Shown: positions 52,773 to 61,130 of the stretch, piece by piece
How positions within the stretch are numbered: the first letter of the stretch is position 1
How the letters are laid out: each line of letters begins with the position of its first letter
Origin: Sphingobacterium bambusae
GTDB lineage: Bacteria; Bacteroidota; Bacteroidia; Sphingobacteriales; Sphingobacteriaceae
NCBI RefSeq assembly: GCF_033955345.1
Contig: NZ_CP138332.1
Location: 5,208,001 to 5,272,000 of the forward strand
Length of the DNA: 64,000 nt
Direction of reading: 5' to 3'
Notes under the pieces: generated by a model
The model's database searches: none
Told to the model about the DNA's origin: nothing
The model's input: only the letters and a program-made list of their open reading frames with translations
Position numbers and translations under genes: made by a program

Positions 52773-54386
52773 GTGAAACAAAATTTTAATCTATTGATAA
52801 GTAGTAAGTTAGGTTTAAGGGGCTGCATGAGCCTGTTGTTAGGGATGGCATTTTTGCTGTCTTCTTGTCGTAAAGAAAATGTACTTATTTCTACGGGTGC
52901 AGATAATCAAGTCGTATTTACAAGTCGTATTTCCGGATTACCGCAAACACGTGCACAAGGCACGCAATGGGCAGATCGTGATTCGATTGGTATTTTTATG
53001 TATCAGCGTGGAGGCCCATTAAATGCTTCGACCATTGTCAATGCCGGTTTCAACCGCGTGTACATGACCAATGGCAATGGTAATTTTTCGCCAAAGGACG
53101 GAGGCGAGTCGCTAAGCTATCCTGCCGATGCTGCGGTAGATTTCAGAGCCTATTATCCTTTTCAACGATCTGGAGGTCTCTTGCCCAGGATCGATGTCAG
53201 TGGGCAAAGCAATCAGCCATCGCTTGATTTTATGCTAGCCACGGGTAGCGGCGCAGGGTCAGCTGGAGCGCCTGTTTCCCTGACCTTTGAGCGGCAAATG
53301 ACCAAGCTGGAGCTTAAGATTAAAGGCGAGGGCCTTGCAGGGCTACGCGCACGATTTACAGCTGTGCCAACGGAAGCCGCTTTTGACCTATCGGCCCAAG
53401 AATTTTTGCCACCGACGGATGTAGCAGATCTATCGGCTAACGTGCAGGTCAACGCATCCAATGAGGCCATTGTGGAGTGGACATTATTTCCGATGACAAC
53501 CAATACTGCACAGCAAATTGTGTTCACGAAAGCGGATGGTAGCAACTTTACTTGGCGAATCCCTACGAACAGCAGCTTTCTTAAGGGGCATCGCTACCAA
53601 TATGATGTCACCCTGGGACAAGATGGCTCCGTAGACCCTACGCCTACGGTATCGTACATGGAAATTCCCATCATCCGCAGCGGAGCTAACCTGCAGTACA
53701 GCATGAAGATGTCTACCGGAAAAAATAGGCGCAATTTCTCCATGTTGTATGACACGCAAAACAAATTGGCTGTTTGGGTGGCTTACCCGCTGAGTGGAGA
53801 CTACTTGGGAAGCTTAAGCAGAACCGACCGATGGGGTTATGATCCCTTTTATCCGCAAAATTTGCAGGCCAACCTTTCCAGTGGTTACCCAAACAATGCC
53901 GCCTTGGATATCGATCGTGGACACCAGTTGCCTAGCGGCGACCGCACCGATGATTACAATGAAAACGTTGCCACTTTTTATTATACCAACATGACACCGC
54001 AGACGAAGTCCTTGAACCAACAGGTATGGGCACGCTTGGAAGATAAAGTGCGTGCATGGGCTACCCAGTCGGGGGTAGATACGATGTATGTGGTAACCGG
54101 CGGCGGCGTGACCACCGCCAGCGACCAGCGGATCGATTATGTCAATGATAATAGCAGTAGGCCCGTCGCCAAACCAAAGTATTACTATAAAGTATTGGCC
54201 ATGAAGCGAGGTACAACCTACCATACCATCGGCTTTCGCTTCAACAACGTGGCGACAGACAATCGCGCAAACTATATGAATTATACGAAGACCGTCGCTG
54301 AAATTGAACAAGAAACGGGCTTCACCTTCTTCCCGGCACTTCCAGCGGCCGTGAAATCGAGGATAGATACACAAATATGGAATTGA
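52773..54386 (+). CDS. Fimbrillin-like lipoprotein fused to DNA/RNA non-specific nuclease
   Basis: A 537-residue lipoprotein of composite build. GTG at 52773 gives a proper signal (VKQNFNLL to FLLSSC, Cys near residue 32); TTG at 52767 and ATG at 52827 are alternatives. Residues about 40-290 match fimbrillin-family (Mfa-like) lipoproteins: WADRDSIGIFMYQRGG, DFRAYYPF, LTFERQMTKLELKIKG. Residues about 300-537 are a DNA/RNA non-specific endonuclease of the beta-beta-alpha-metal class, with catalytic His384 in DRGHQLPSGDR and Asn in FYYTNMTPQ. The enzyme would thus be surface-anchored and stand off from the membrane. It heads a same-strand run through 62267. Confidence 0.85.
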   Translation: MKQNFNLLISSKLGLRGCMSLLLGMAFLLSSCRKENVLISTGADNQVVFTSRISGLPQTRAQGTQWADRDSIGIFMYQRGGPLNASTIVNAGFNRVYMTNGNGNFSPKDGGESLSYPADAAVDFRAYYPFQRSGGLLPRIDVSGQSNQPSLDFMLATGSGAGSAGAPVSLTFERQMTKLELKIKGEGLAGLRARFTAVPTEAAFDLSAQEFLPPTDVADLSANVQVNASNEAIVEWTLFPMTTNTAQQIVFTKADGSNFTWRIPTNSSFLKGHRYQYDVTLGQDGSVDPTPTVSYMEIPIIRSGANLQYSMKMSTGKNRRNFSMLYDTQNKLAVWVAYPLSGDYLGSLSRTDRWGYDPFYPQNLQANLSSGYPNNAALDIDRGHQLPSGDRTDDYNENVATFYYTNMTPQTKSLNQQVWARLEDKVRAWATQSGVDTMYVVTGGGVTTASDQRIDYVNDNSSRPVAKPKYYYKVLAMKRGTTYHTIGFRFNNVATDNRANYMNYTKTVAEIEQETGFTFFPALPAAVKSRIDTQIWN

Positions 54387-54433
54387 TCGATAATCGTTAA
54401 TAAAAATTAGATAAACCATTTATTTTAAGTAAA

Positions 54434-55864
54434 ATGAAAAAAAAGCAATTATTAGGTGCTGCCATAGCACTAATGGTCATGGGGAATTCCTGTAAGAACG
54501 ATGCGTATCGCGATTTGGAATTGGAAAACAACGGAGCGGTGCAGTTCACATCATCCATTGGCGGGAATGTAGCAACACGCGTAACGGGCAATGCTTGGGA
54601 TAGCAACGATGCTATTGGTGTATTCATGAAGCAAGGTGCAGGCTTAAATAGCCCACTTGCAGCTAACAAGAAGTTTACAACTGGCGGCAACGGTAACTTC
54701 TCCGCTACGGGTACGGACGTAATCGACTATCCGGAAACGGGAACAGTAGATTTTATCGCTTACTATCCTTACACGGCCGATCTTGTCGGCACTACCTTGC
54801 CGGTATCTGTTGCATCACAGGCCAATCTATCGGCGATTGACGTATTGTATTCAAACAATGCGACGGCATTGTCGAAGACATCTGGAACAGCAAACCTAAC
54901 ATTCACGCATAAGCTGTCTAAAGTAGAATTCGTCGTGAAAGGTGGAAATGGTGTGGCCGATGTTGCCGGATTATCTGTCGCTTATAACAACGTGAATACC
55001 ACTGCATCACTTGACTTGGCTACAGGTACGCTAAGTGCTGCTGCATCGCCACAAAACGTGACGGCTAAAACAACAGCGTTGACAGGTACGCAAGCAGGCT
55101 CGCAATTCGTGGAAGCCATCTTATTGCCCGGAGATTTATCTGCTAAACAAGTGGTGTTCACCGTCGGCGCGAATACATTCACGTGGACGATTCCTGCAAA
55201 CACTACTTTGGAAGCTGGTACCAAGCGCACATACGACATCGTGTTGCAAACGACGCCTACGGGAAATGAAGTTGCTGTGACTGGTGCTGGCACAATTACC
55301 GACTGGACAACCGTACCGGGAGGTGCAGTAAACGTTGATCTTGATGAAGAGCAAGGTGGCGGTACTGATCCAGGCACAGGCACAGAAGAAGAGTTTTTCT
55401 TTGAAACATTTGGAGAAGCAGGCCCAACGAGCAATCCAAGGGGTAGAATGGGTACATACACGGATTACGACATGACTTCGCCCGTTGTGTATTCGGATTC
55501 ATATGCTGACTCTTGGGCAGATATTCGTGCGACAAGCACCATGAACTCGCACGTTTGGCTCCCTTCTGCCAGAACCACCGGCATCAAGATTGAAGGTATC
55601 AATGGTACAGGCTATACAAATCTTAAATTATCCTATGATTTAGCCGCTAATGCTACAGGAGCATCAGCAGCCGTGATCAAAGTTCGCGTGAACGGTGTTG
55701 AAAAATCCGTGACGGGCGCATTGGGAACATCAAACACCTACAGTTCCTACACTATTGAAGATATCGCAGCGAGTAATACGTTAACGGTTGAATTTTATGC
55801 AAACAGCGCAGAGAATGAGGCCGGCTACCGACTTGATAATATTAAACTAGTAGGTACAAAATAA
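54434..55864 (+). CDS. Fimbrillin-family lipoprotein with extra C-terminal module
   Basis: A 476-residue lipoprotein with signal and lipobox MGNSC (Cys near residue 20). Residues about 35-300 are fimbrillin-like, with NAWDSNDAIGVFMKQG, FIAYYPYTADL and LTFTHKLSKVEFVVKG, close in style to the N-terminal half of the nuclease fusion just upstream. A Gly/Thr/Glu linker (about 302-317) leads to a beta-sandwich module (about 318-476) that recurs in the DUF5689 lipoprotein at 58704-60053. The gene lies 47 bases after the nuclease gene and 79 bases before the receptor, with a hairpin between. Confidence 0.85.
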   Translation: MKKKQLLGAAIALMVMGNSCKNDAYRDLELENNGAVQFTSSIGGNVATRVTGNAWDSNDAIGVFMKQGAGLNSPLAANKKFTTGGNGNFSATGTDVIDYPETGTVDFIAYYPYTADLVGTTLPVSVASQANLSAIDVLYSNNATALSKTSGTANLTFTHKLSKVEFVVKGGNGVADVAGLSVAYNNVNTTASLDLATGTLSAAASPQNVTAKTTALTGTQAGSQFVEAILLPGDLSAKQVVFTVGANTFTWTIPANTTLEAGTKRTYDIVLQTTPTGNEVAVTGAGTITDWTTVPGGAVNVDLDEEQGGGTDPGTGTEEEFFFETFGEAGPTSNPRGRMGTYTDYDMTSPVVYSDSYADSWADIRATSTMNSHVWLPSARTTGIKIEGINGTGYTNLKLSYDLAANATGASAAVIKVRVNGVEKSVTGALGTSNTYSSYTIEDIAASNTLTVEFYANSAENEAGYRLDNIKLVGTK

Positions 55865-55894
55865 ATTTAATCACCAATCATTAATGCTCATAGT

Positions 55895-55916
55895 ACGAGG
55901 AGGTATTCCTCCTCGT
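55895..55916 (+). terminator. Hairpin between fimbrillin and TonB receptor genes
   Basis: ACGAGGAGG and CCTCCTCGT form a perfect 9-base GC-rich stem with a four-base loop, followed by GCTTAATTTTT. It may end the first transcript or reduce read-through, adjusting the ratio of the two surface lipoproteins to the downstream genes. Confidence 0.6.
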
Positions 55917-55943
55917 GCTTAATTTTTAACCTAAGACAATACT

Positions 55944-58691
55944 ATGCGTAGTACGCTATATGTGTTATTTTTTCTTCTAGGATGTACCCAGTGGAGCTTT
56001 GCGCAGGAAAAGGCACAGCTTTCCGGTACGTTTATAGACGATAAAACCAAAATGCCTATTGTCGGTGTGGTGGTGCTGTTGGAGAACAATAAGCAAACCG
56101 TAACAACCGATGCGGACGGCGTTTTTATATTTGTGAATTTAGATGCTGGCGACGACCAGCTGGTTGTTAACTCGGCTGGTATTCGTCCTTTTCGTACCGC
56201 CGTTTCCCTGCTCGCAGGTGAATCCAAAAAATTGCCTGCCATCAGCCTGATGCAGGAAAATCAAATCGATGTACAGACCATTTTAGGCGTAATCGATGAT
56301 GATGTGCTGAATGATGGGGACAACCAAGGGCAAGATATCCGCTCTTCGGTCATTCTGTCTAATGACCTTTATTTGAATAAGGTGGGCTTTAAGTTGTCCC
56401 CTTTTCGATTTCGTGTTCGGGGATATGACCCCTTCTACGAACAAACCTACGTGAACGGTGTATTGGCCAACGACCAGTACCGTCGCGTATTTAACTTTGC
56501 ATCCATCGGTGCGCTTAACGACTTAACGCGTAACGGTGATGTGGTGAACTACAATAATGCTGGAAATTTCACTTTCGGAGCCATAGGCGGAGCCGAAAAT
56601 ATCAATATGCGTGCTAGCTCTTACGCAAAGGGCGGCAAACTAACCGGATCTTACACCAACAGAAACTATTATGCACGCGGCATATTTAGCTACTCCACGG
56701 GATTGATGGATAATGGTTGGGCTTTTACAGGTGCTGTTGGCGGACGCTATGCAGATAAAGGCTTTATCGAAGGAACATCCTACAATAATGTTTCCTATGC
56801 GCTATCTATAGAGAAGCAATGGGCAGAAGGGGCGCATTCGCTTTCTTTGGTTACCTACGGCTCGCCTGTAGTGCGCGGACAGCAAGGAGCATCTTTTCAG
56901 GAAGTTTACGACCTAGTGGACAACAACCTCTACAACCCCAATTGGGGATATCAAGACGGGAAGGCGCGTAACTCGCGCATGGTGACGGCATACGATCCTA
57001 CGGCTGTTTTGTCCCATATCTGGAAGATAGACGAGAGAACATCGTTAACAACCGGAGGAATGTTGCACTACGGGCGTTACGCCAGCTCGGCATTGAACTG
57101 GTATAATGCCGCCGATCCAAGACCGGATTACTACCGCTACTTGCCTTACTATTTCTCGATGAATCCGGAGACTACCGATCCGTTTACTTATGCTTACTAC
57201 GAGAATCTGTGGACCTCGAATAATACCTCCGTTACGCAGGTAAATTGGGAGGAGATGTATCGGCAGAACATGGATCCGGAAAACCGCCGTAAGTATAACG
57301 GTGCGGCACTGTATATGGTGGAGAAAAGACATTCCGATCTGCTAGAGGCAACCTTAAGCTCTACCTTTAACAAGCTTTACGACAACAATATGCGGCTAAC
57401 GGCTGGCGTGGAAGCGCGCAAATCTCGATCCTACCAGTACAAGACGGTCGATGACTTGCTGGGAGCAGACTATGTGTTGGATAAAGATAAGTTTGCCGAA
57501 CGCGACAACCCCGGAAACGACGATATTAAACAAAATGACCTCTTGTTTCCCGACCGTAAAGCTTATGTGGGCGATATCTTCGGCTACGACTTCGATATAG
57601 ATGTGCAGTCGGTCAACGCATGGGTGATGAACAACTACCAAACCTCGCATCTAGACTTCTTTTACGGCACGAAACTAACCTACACGGATTTTCAGCGCAA
57701 CGGAAACATGATGAACGGCAGGTTTCCAAACAGCTCTTACGGAAGGGGAGAAAAATACACATTTTTTGACTATACGCTTAAGGGAGGACTAACCTACAAG
57801 ATCAATGGTCGCCATTACCTTTCAGCGAATACCAGTTATGCCACCGAGGCTCCGATCCCCGATAGGGCATATGCTATGCCGCGCGTTACTGACCAAGTGG
57901 TGAAAGGCTTGAGCAGCAGCAAGATTTTCGCCTCGGATATCAACTATACCTTTTCCATGCCGCGCCTCTCGGGACGTATCTCGGCCTTTCAAACCAATTT
58001 CTACGATCAGTTGGAACGTATGGCCTACTACCATGATTCCGAGCGTACCTTTGTTTTCCATAATCTAACGGGCGTCAACCGGGTACACCGAGGTGTAGAA
58101 GCTGCCGCAACCTACCGCTTGGACGACAACTGGAATTTTGACTTTATCGGTACTATGGGCGAGTACTACTACAGTAATAACCCCATGGGTGTCATGAATT
58201 CCGAAAATGGAAAGCTGGTCGATGTCGAAGAGACGGTGTACATGAAAAACCTCTATGTGTCTGGCACACCCCAGTTTGCAGGATCCGTAGCTGCTCGTTA
58301 CTTTTACGATTACTGGTTCTTGGAGTTGAGTGCTAATGCGGTGGGCCGTAATTACCTCGCGGCCTCGGCGCTGCGCCGGCTAGCGTCCAACTACAGTAAT
58401 ATTAATCCTTACGACGAAGCAAGCTACGAGGCCTACAAAACCTTGACTACGCAAGAACGTTTTGATGATGCATTGACCTTTGATGCATCCATAGGCAAGC
58501 TGTTTTACCTTAAAGATCGTCGGGCGTTAAATTTTAATTTTTCGGTCATCAACCTGTTGAATAAAAAGGATATCCGCACAGGCGGATACGAGCAGGGGCG
58601 GATAGACACGTCTTTTCCAAACCGCTTTGCATCCCGCTATTTTTATATGCAGGGCATGAATGTTTTCCTTAATATAAGTTATCGTTTTTAA
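55944..58691 (+). CDS. TonB-dependent receptor of the nuclease cluster
   Basis: A 915-residue outer-membrane receptor with a signal peptide to about residue 21 (WSFAQ), a carboxypeptidase-like beta domain (about 25-105), a plug-like region (FRFRVRGYDPFYEQTYVNGV, followed by INMRASSY) and a barrel of many strands ending in MNVFLNISYRF. It lacks the SusC motif and has no SusD partner; instead a DUF5689 lipoprotein gene follows after 12 bases. It probably imports a product of the neighbouring nucleases or protease. Substrate is inference. Confidence 0.88.
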   Translation: MRSTLYVLFFLLGCTQWSFAQEKAQLSGTFIDDKTKMPIVGVVVLLENNKQTVTTDADGVFIFVNLDAGDDQLVVNSAGIRPFRTAVSLLAGESKKLPAISLMQENQIDVQTILGVIDDDVLNDGDNQGQDIRSSVILSNDLYLNKVGFKLSPFRFRVRGYDPFYEQTYVNGVLANDQYRRVFNFASIGALNDLTRNGDVVNYNNAGNFTFGAIGGAENINMRASSYAKGGKLTGSYTNRNYYARGIFSYSTGLMDNGWAFTGAVGGRYADKGFIEGTSYNNVSYALSIEKQWAEGAHSLSLVTYGSPVVRGQQGASFQEVYDLVDNNLYNPNWGYQDGKARNSRMVTAYDPTAVLSHIWKIDERTSLTTGGMLHYGRYASSALNWYNAADPRPDYYRYLPYYFSMNPETTDPFTYAYYENLWTSNNTSVTQVNWEEMYRQNMDPENRRKYNGAALYMVEKRHSDLLEATLSSTFNKLYDNNMRLTAGVEARKSRSYQYKTVDDLLGADYVLDKDKFAERDNPGNDDIKQNDLLFPDRKAYVGDIFGYDFDIDVQSVNAWVMNNYQTSHLDFFYGTKLTYTDFQRNGNMMNGRFPNSSYGRGEKYTFFDYTLKGGLTYKINGRHYLSANTSYATEAPIPDRAYAMPRVTDQVVKGLSSSKIFASDINYTFSMPRLSGRISAFQTNFYDQLERMAYYHDSERTFVFHNLTGVNRVHRGVEAAATYRLDDNWNFDFIGTMGEYYYSNNPMGVMNSENGKLVDVEETVYMKNLYVSGTPQFAGSVAARYFYDYWFLELSANAVGRNYLAASALRRLASNYSNINPYDEASYEAYKTLTTQERFDDALTFDASIGKLFYLKDRRALNFNFSVINLLNKKDIRTGGYEQGRIDTSFPNRFASRYFYMQGMNVFLNISYRF

Positions 58692-58703
58692 TAGCTGAAT
58701 AAT

Positions 58704-60053
58704 ATGAATACACTAAAATATTTGTTCGTTGCGTTGTGCCTAGTATTATTTAATACCTCCTGCGAACGGGAATATATGGCGCCGCCCTTAAATGAGCCAA
58801 GGTACACCGGTAATTTGGACAACATATCCATTTTACAGCTGAAACAGCGTTATGCGGCGATCACCGCGCCGGTATTGATCGAAGAGGAATTGATCATCAA
58901 AGGTATCGTTGTAGGCAATGATGAATCGGGCAATATTTATAAGCAAATCTATCTGCAAGATGCTTCGGGTGCCATCAATATTGGTATAGACCAAAATGCC
59001 ATGTATGCTAGCTACCATGTGGGGCAAGAGTTATATGTACATCTTAAGGACTTGTATGTGGTCAAATATGGTGGCGAATTGCAGATAGGTATGGGCAGCA
59101 CTAATGCCAATCGTATCGCTTGGCAGGTTTTTCAAGAGAAAGCGTTTCCACACTCTTGGCCTAATGTCGAAAATGCGCAACCGAAAGTAGTGACGCTTAA
59201 TGCGCTTACGGAAGATATGGTGCATACCTTGGTCGAAATACAGGATGTACGATTTACCAATGGCGGGAAAAATGCGTTTACCACGGGTGATGCGACCACC
59301 AATGAGCAAATACGCAACGATGCCGGCAATGTGTTGGATGTGCGTTCTAGCAATTTTTCCGACTTTGCCAAGGATATTCTGCCGGTTGGTAAAGGTACTG
59401 TAGTGGGCATCTTAAGCCGTTTCAATGGCGGATGGCAGTTGTTTCTGCGTACTAAAGCCGATGTTAAGGATTTTGATGGTCAAGCGGTAGAACCTGAAGC
59501 ACCGCAGGCCGGTACTTTCTTTAATGAAACGTTTGGTACGGGTACTTATCCATCTGGAAACAGACCAAAGATTAATGCCTTTACAGAATTTGATATGAAA
59601 GCGCCTATCCAATATAGTGATGAATCGGGATGGGCCGATATCCGCAGCGTGTCTGGCGATAATGGTGCGCATATCTGGCTGCCAGCGACACGGGATGCCA
59701 TTGTGAAGATCAGCGGCATCAATACGCTGAACAAAGGGGCGGTGACCTTAAGCTTTCAGCTTGCAGCAAACCTATTTAATGCAGGTGAAACGGCGAACAC
59801 GACGGATATTCAGGTACGAGCAAATGGGACATTGCTTTCCTTTACGGGGCAGGCTTTGAGCAATGCTGCGGGGGATAATAGTAAATTTTATACCATCAGC
59901 ATCCCGAATATTCCGCAGTCGGAGAACCTGAGCTTGGAATTTGTTTCTGGCGTGAACAATAAACTTGGTTTCCGCTTGGATAACATCAAACTGGTAGGCG
60001 GAGATGCCAATAGTGGCGGTGGTTCCTCAGGGCCAATTATTGTTAATCCATAA
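58704..60053 (+). CDS. DUF5689 lipoprotein with shared C-terminal module
   Basis: A 449-residue lipoprotein with signal and lipobox FNTSC (Cys near residue 20). The DUF5689 part (about 25-260) has an OB-like start (VLIEEELIIKGIVVGNDESG, IYLQDASGAINIGI). Residues about 270-437 repeat the module of the fimbrillin protein at 54434: FFNETFG, YSDESGWADIR, HIWLPATRDAIVKISGIN and GFRLDNIKLVGG occur in both in the same order. A Gly/Ser tail follows. DUF5689 proteins are commonly encoded beside TonB receptors and may bind the substrate. It is 12 bases from both neighbours, in a tight operon. Confidence 0.85.
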   Translation: MNTLKYLFVALCLVLFNTSCEREYMAPPLNEPRYTGNLDNISILQLKQRYAAITAPVLIEEELIIKGIVVGNDESGNIYKQIYLQDASGAINIGIDQNAMYASYHVGQELYVHLKDLYVVKYGGELQIGMGSTNANRIAWQVFQEKAFPHSWPNVENAQPKVVTLNALTEDMVHTLVEIQDVRFTNGGKNAFTTGDATTNEQIRNDAGNVLDVRSSNFSDFAKDILPVGKGTVVGILSRFNGGWQLFLRTKADVKDFDGQAVEPEAPQAGTFFNETFGTGTYPSGNRPKINAFTEFDMKAPIQYSDESGWADIRSVSGDNGAHIWLPATRDAIVKISGINTLNKGAVTLSFQLAANLFNAGETANTTDIQVRANGTLLSFTGQALSNAAGDNSKFYTISIPNIPQSENLSLEFVSGVNNKLGFRLDNIKLVGGDANSGGGSSGPIIVNP

Positions 60054-60065
60054 GCGTAGGATACG

Positions 60066-61109
60066 ATGAATAGAACAAGCTTCGTTAAAGTCGCTATTAT
60101 CCTGTTTTTTGTTGCGCAGTCAATGCTTTCGATTGCGCAACAAAAGAAGTATCAGGTTTATGCGGCGGCCTTTTATAACTTGGAAAACCTTTTCGATACA
60201 GAGAGCGACACCTTGATCAATGATGACGAGTTTACGACGGCTGGTGCCAATCGATGGACACCGGAAAAATACCGTAAGAAACAGCAGAACATGGCGAAGG
60301 TGATCTCTCGCCTTGGCAAGAAATATTGCCCGAATGGTCCAGCCATCATTGGGCTGTGCGAGTTGGAAAACCGGCGTGTGCTCGACGATCTGGTCAAACA
60401 ACCCGCATTGGCGGCGGCTGGCTACGGCATTGTGCACTACGACTCGCCCGATCGTAGAGGTGTGGATGTGGCAATGCTCTATCATCCGGAACAGTTTCAG
60501 GTGCTATCGTCGAAAGTGTTGCCCTATCATTTGGAACGCTTGCCCGACTACAGCACGCGAGATATCTTGTTGGTTTCTGGAAAATTGGCTGGCGAAATGT
60601 TGCACGTTTTTGTTAACCATTGGCCATCGCGCTATGGCGGCAAATCATCCGAACTGCGTGAGCATGCGGCTTCCATTGTACGACAGGCTGTTGACTCGCT
60701 GTATACCTTGGATCCACAGGCAAAAATTATTATCATGGGCGATTTAAACGATGATCCCACAGATCGTAGTGTGCGCGTTGTGCTGGAGGCCAAAAAATAT
60801 GCAGAACAGGTTGGAGACACAGGCCTGCTAAACACCATTTGGCAGCACTATGATCGCGGCATCGGATCCTTGGGCTATCAAGGAAAATGGAACCTCTTTG
60901 ATCAGATAATAGTATCCAAGCCACTCTTGGGCGAAGATCGCTCTGCCCTGAAATTTTGGAAATCGGAAATCTATAATCCCGAATTTCTGATCACACAGGA
61001 AGGGCGTTACAAGGGCTATCCTTTCCGCACCTTTTCGGGGAATGTGTTTCAAAATGGATTCTCGGATCACTTTCCCACGCTGATTTATTTAGTGAAAGAT
61101 TTAAAATAG
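60066..61109 (+). CDS. Secreted endonuclease/exonuclease/phosphatase-family enzyme
   Basis: A 347-residue enzyme with a signal peptide (to about residue 25, SIAQQ) and one EEP domain. Motifs in order: FYNLENLFD near the start, metal-binding Glu99 in GLCELENR, His in VNHWPSRYGG, Asp and Asn in IMGDLNDDP, DQIIVSK, and terminal Asp334-His335 in FSDHFPTL. The fold hydrolyses phosphodiesters; extracellular members are mostly DNases, but phosphatase or lipid activity is possible. Its place between a DUF5689 protein and a protease in a receptor operon supports a nucleic-acid substrate. Confidence 0.9.
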   Translation: MNRTSFVKVAIILFFVAQSMLSIAQQKKYQVYAAAFYNLENLFDTESDTLINDDEFTTAGANRWTPEKYRKKQQNMAKVISRLGKKYCPNGPAIIGLCELENRRVLDDLVKQPALAAAGYGIVHYDSPDRRGVDVAMLYHPEQFQVLSSKVLPYHLERLPDYSTRDILLVSGKLAGEMLHVFVNHWPSRYGGKSSELREHAASIVRQAVDSLYTLDPQAKIIIMGDLNDDPTDRSVRVVLEAKKYAEQVGDTGLLNTIWQHYDRGIGSLGYQGKWNLFDQIIVSKPLLGEDRSALKFWKSEIYNPEFLITQEGRYKGYPFRTFSGNVFQNGFSDHFPTLIYLVKDLK

Positions 61110-61130
61110 TTGGTTATTTTTGGTTGACTG

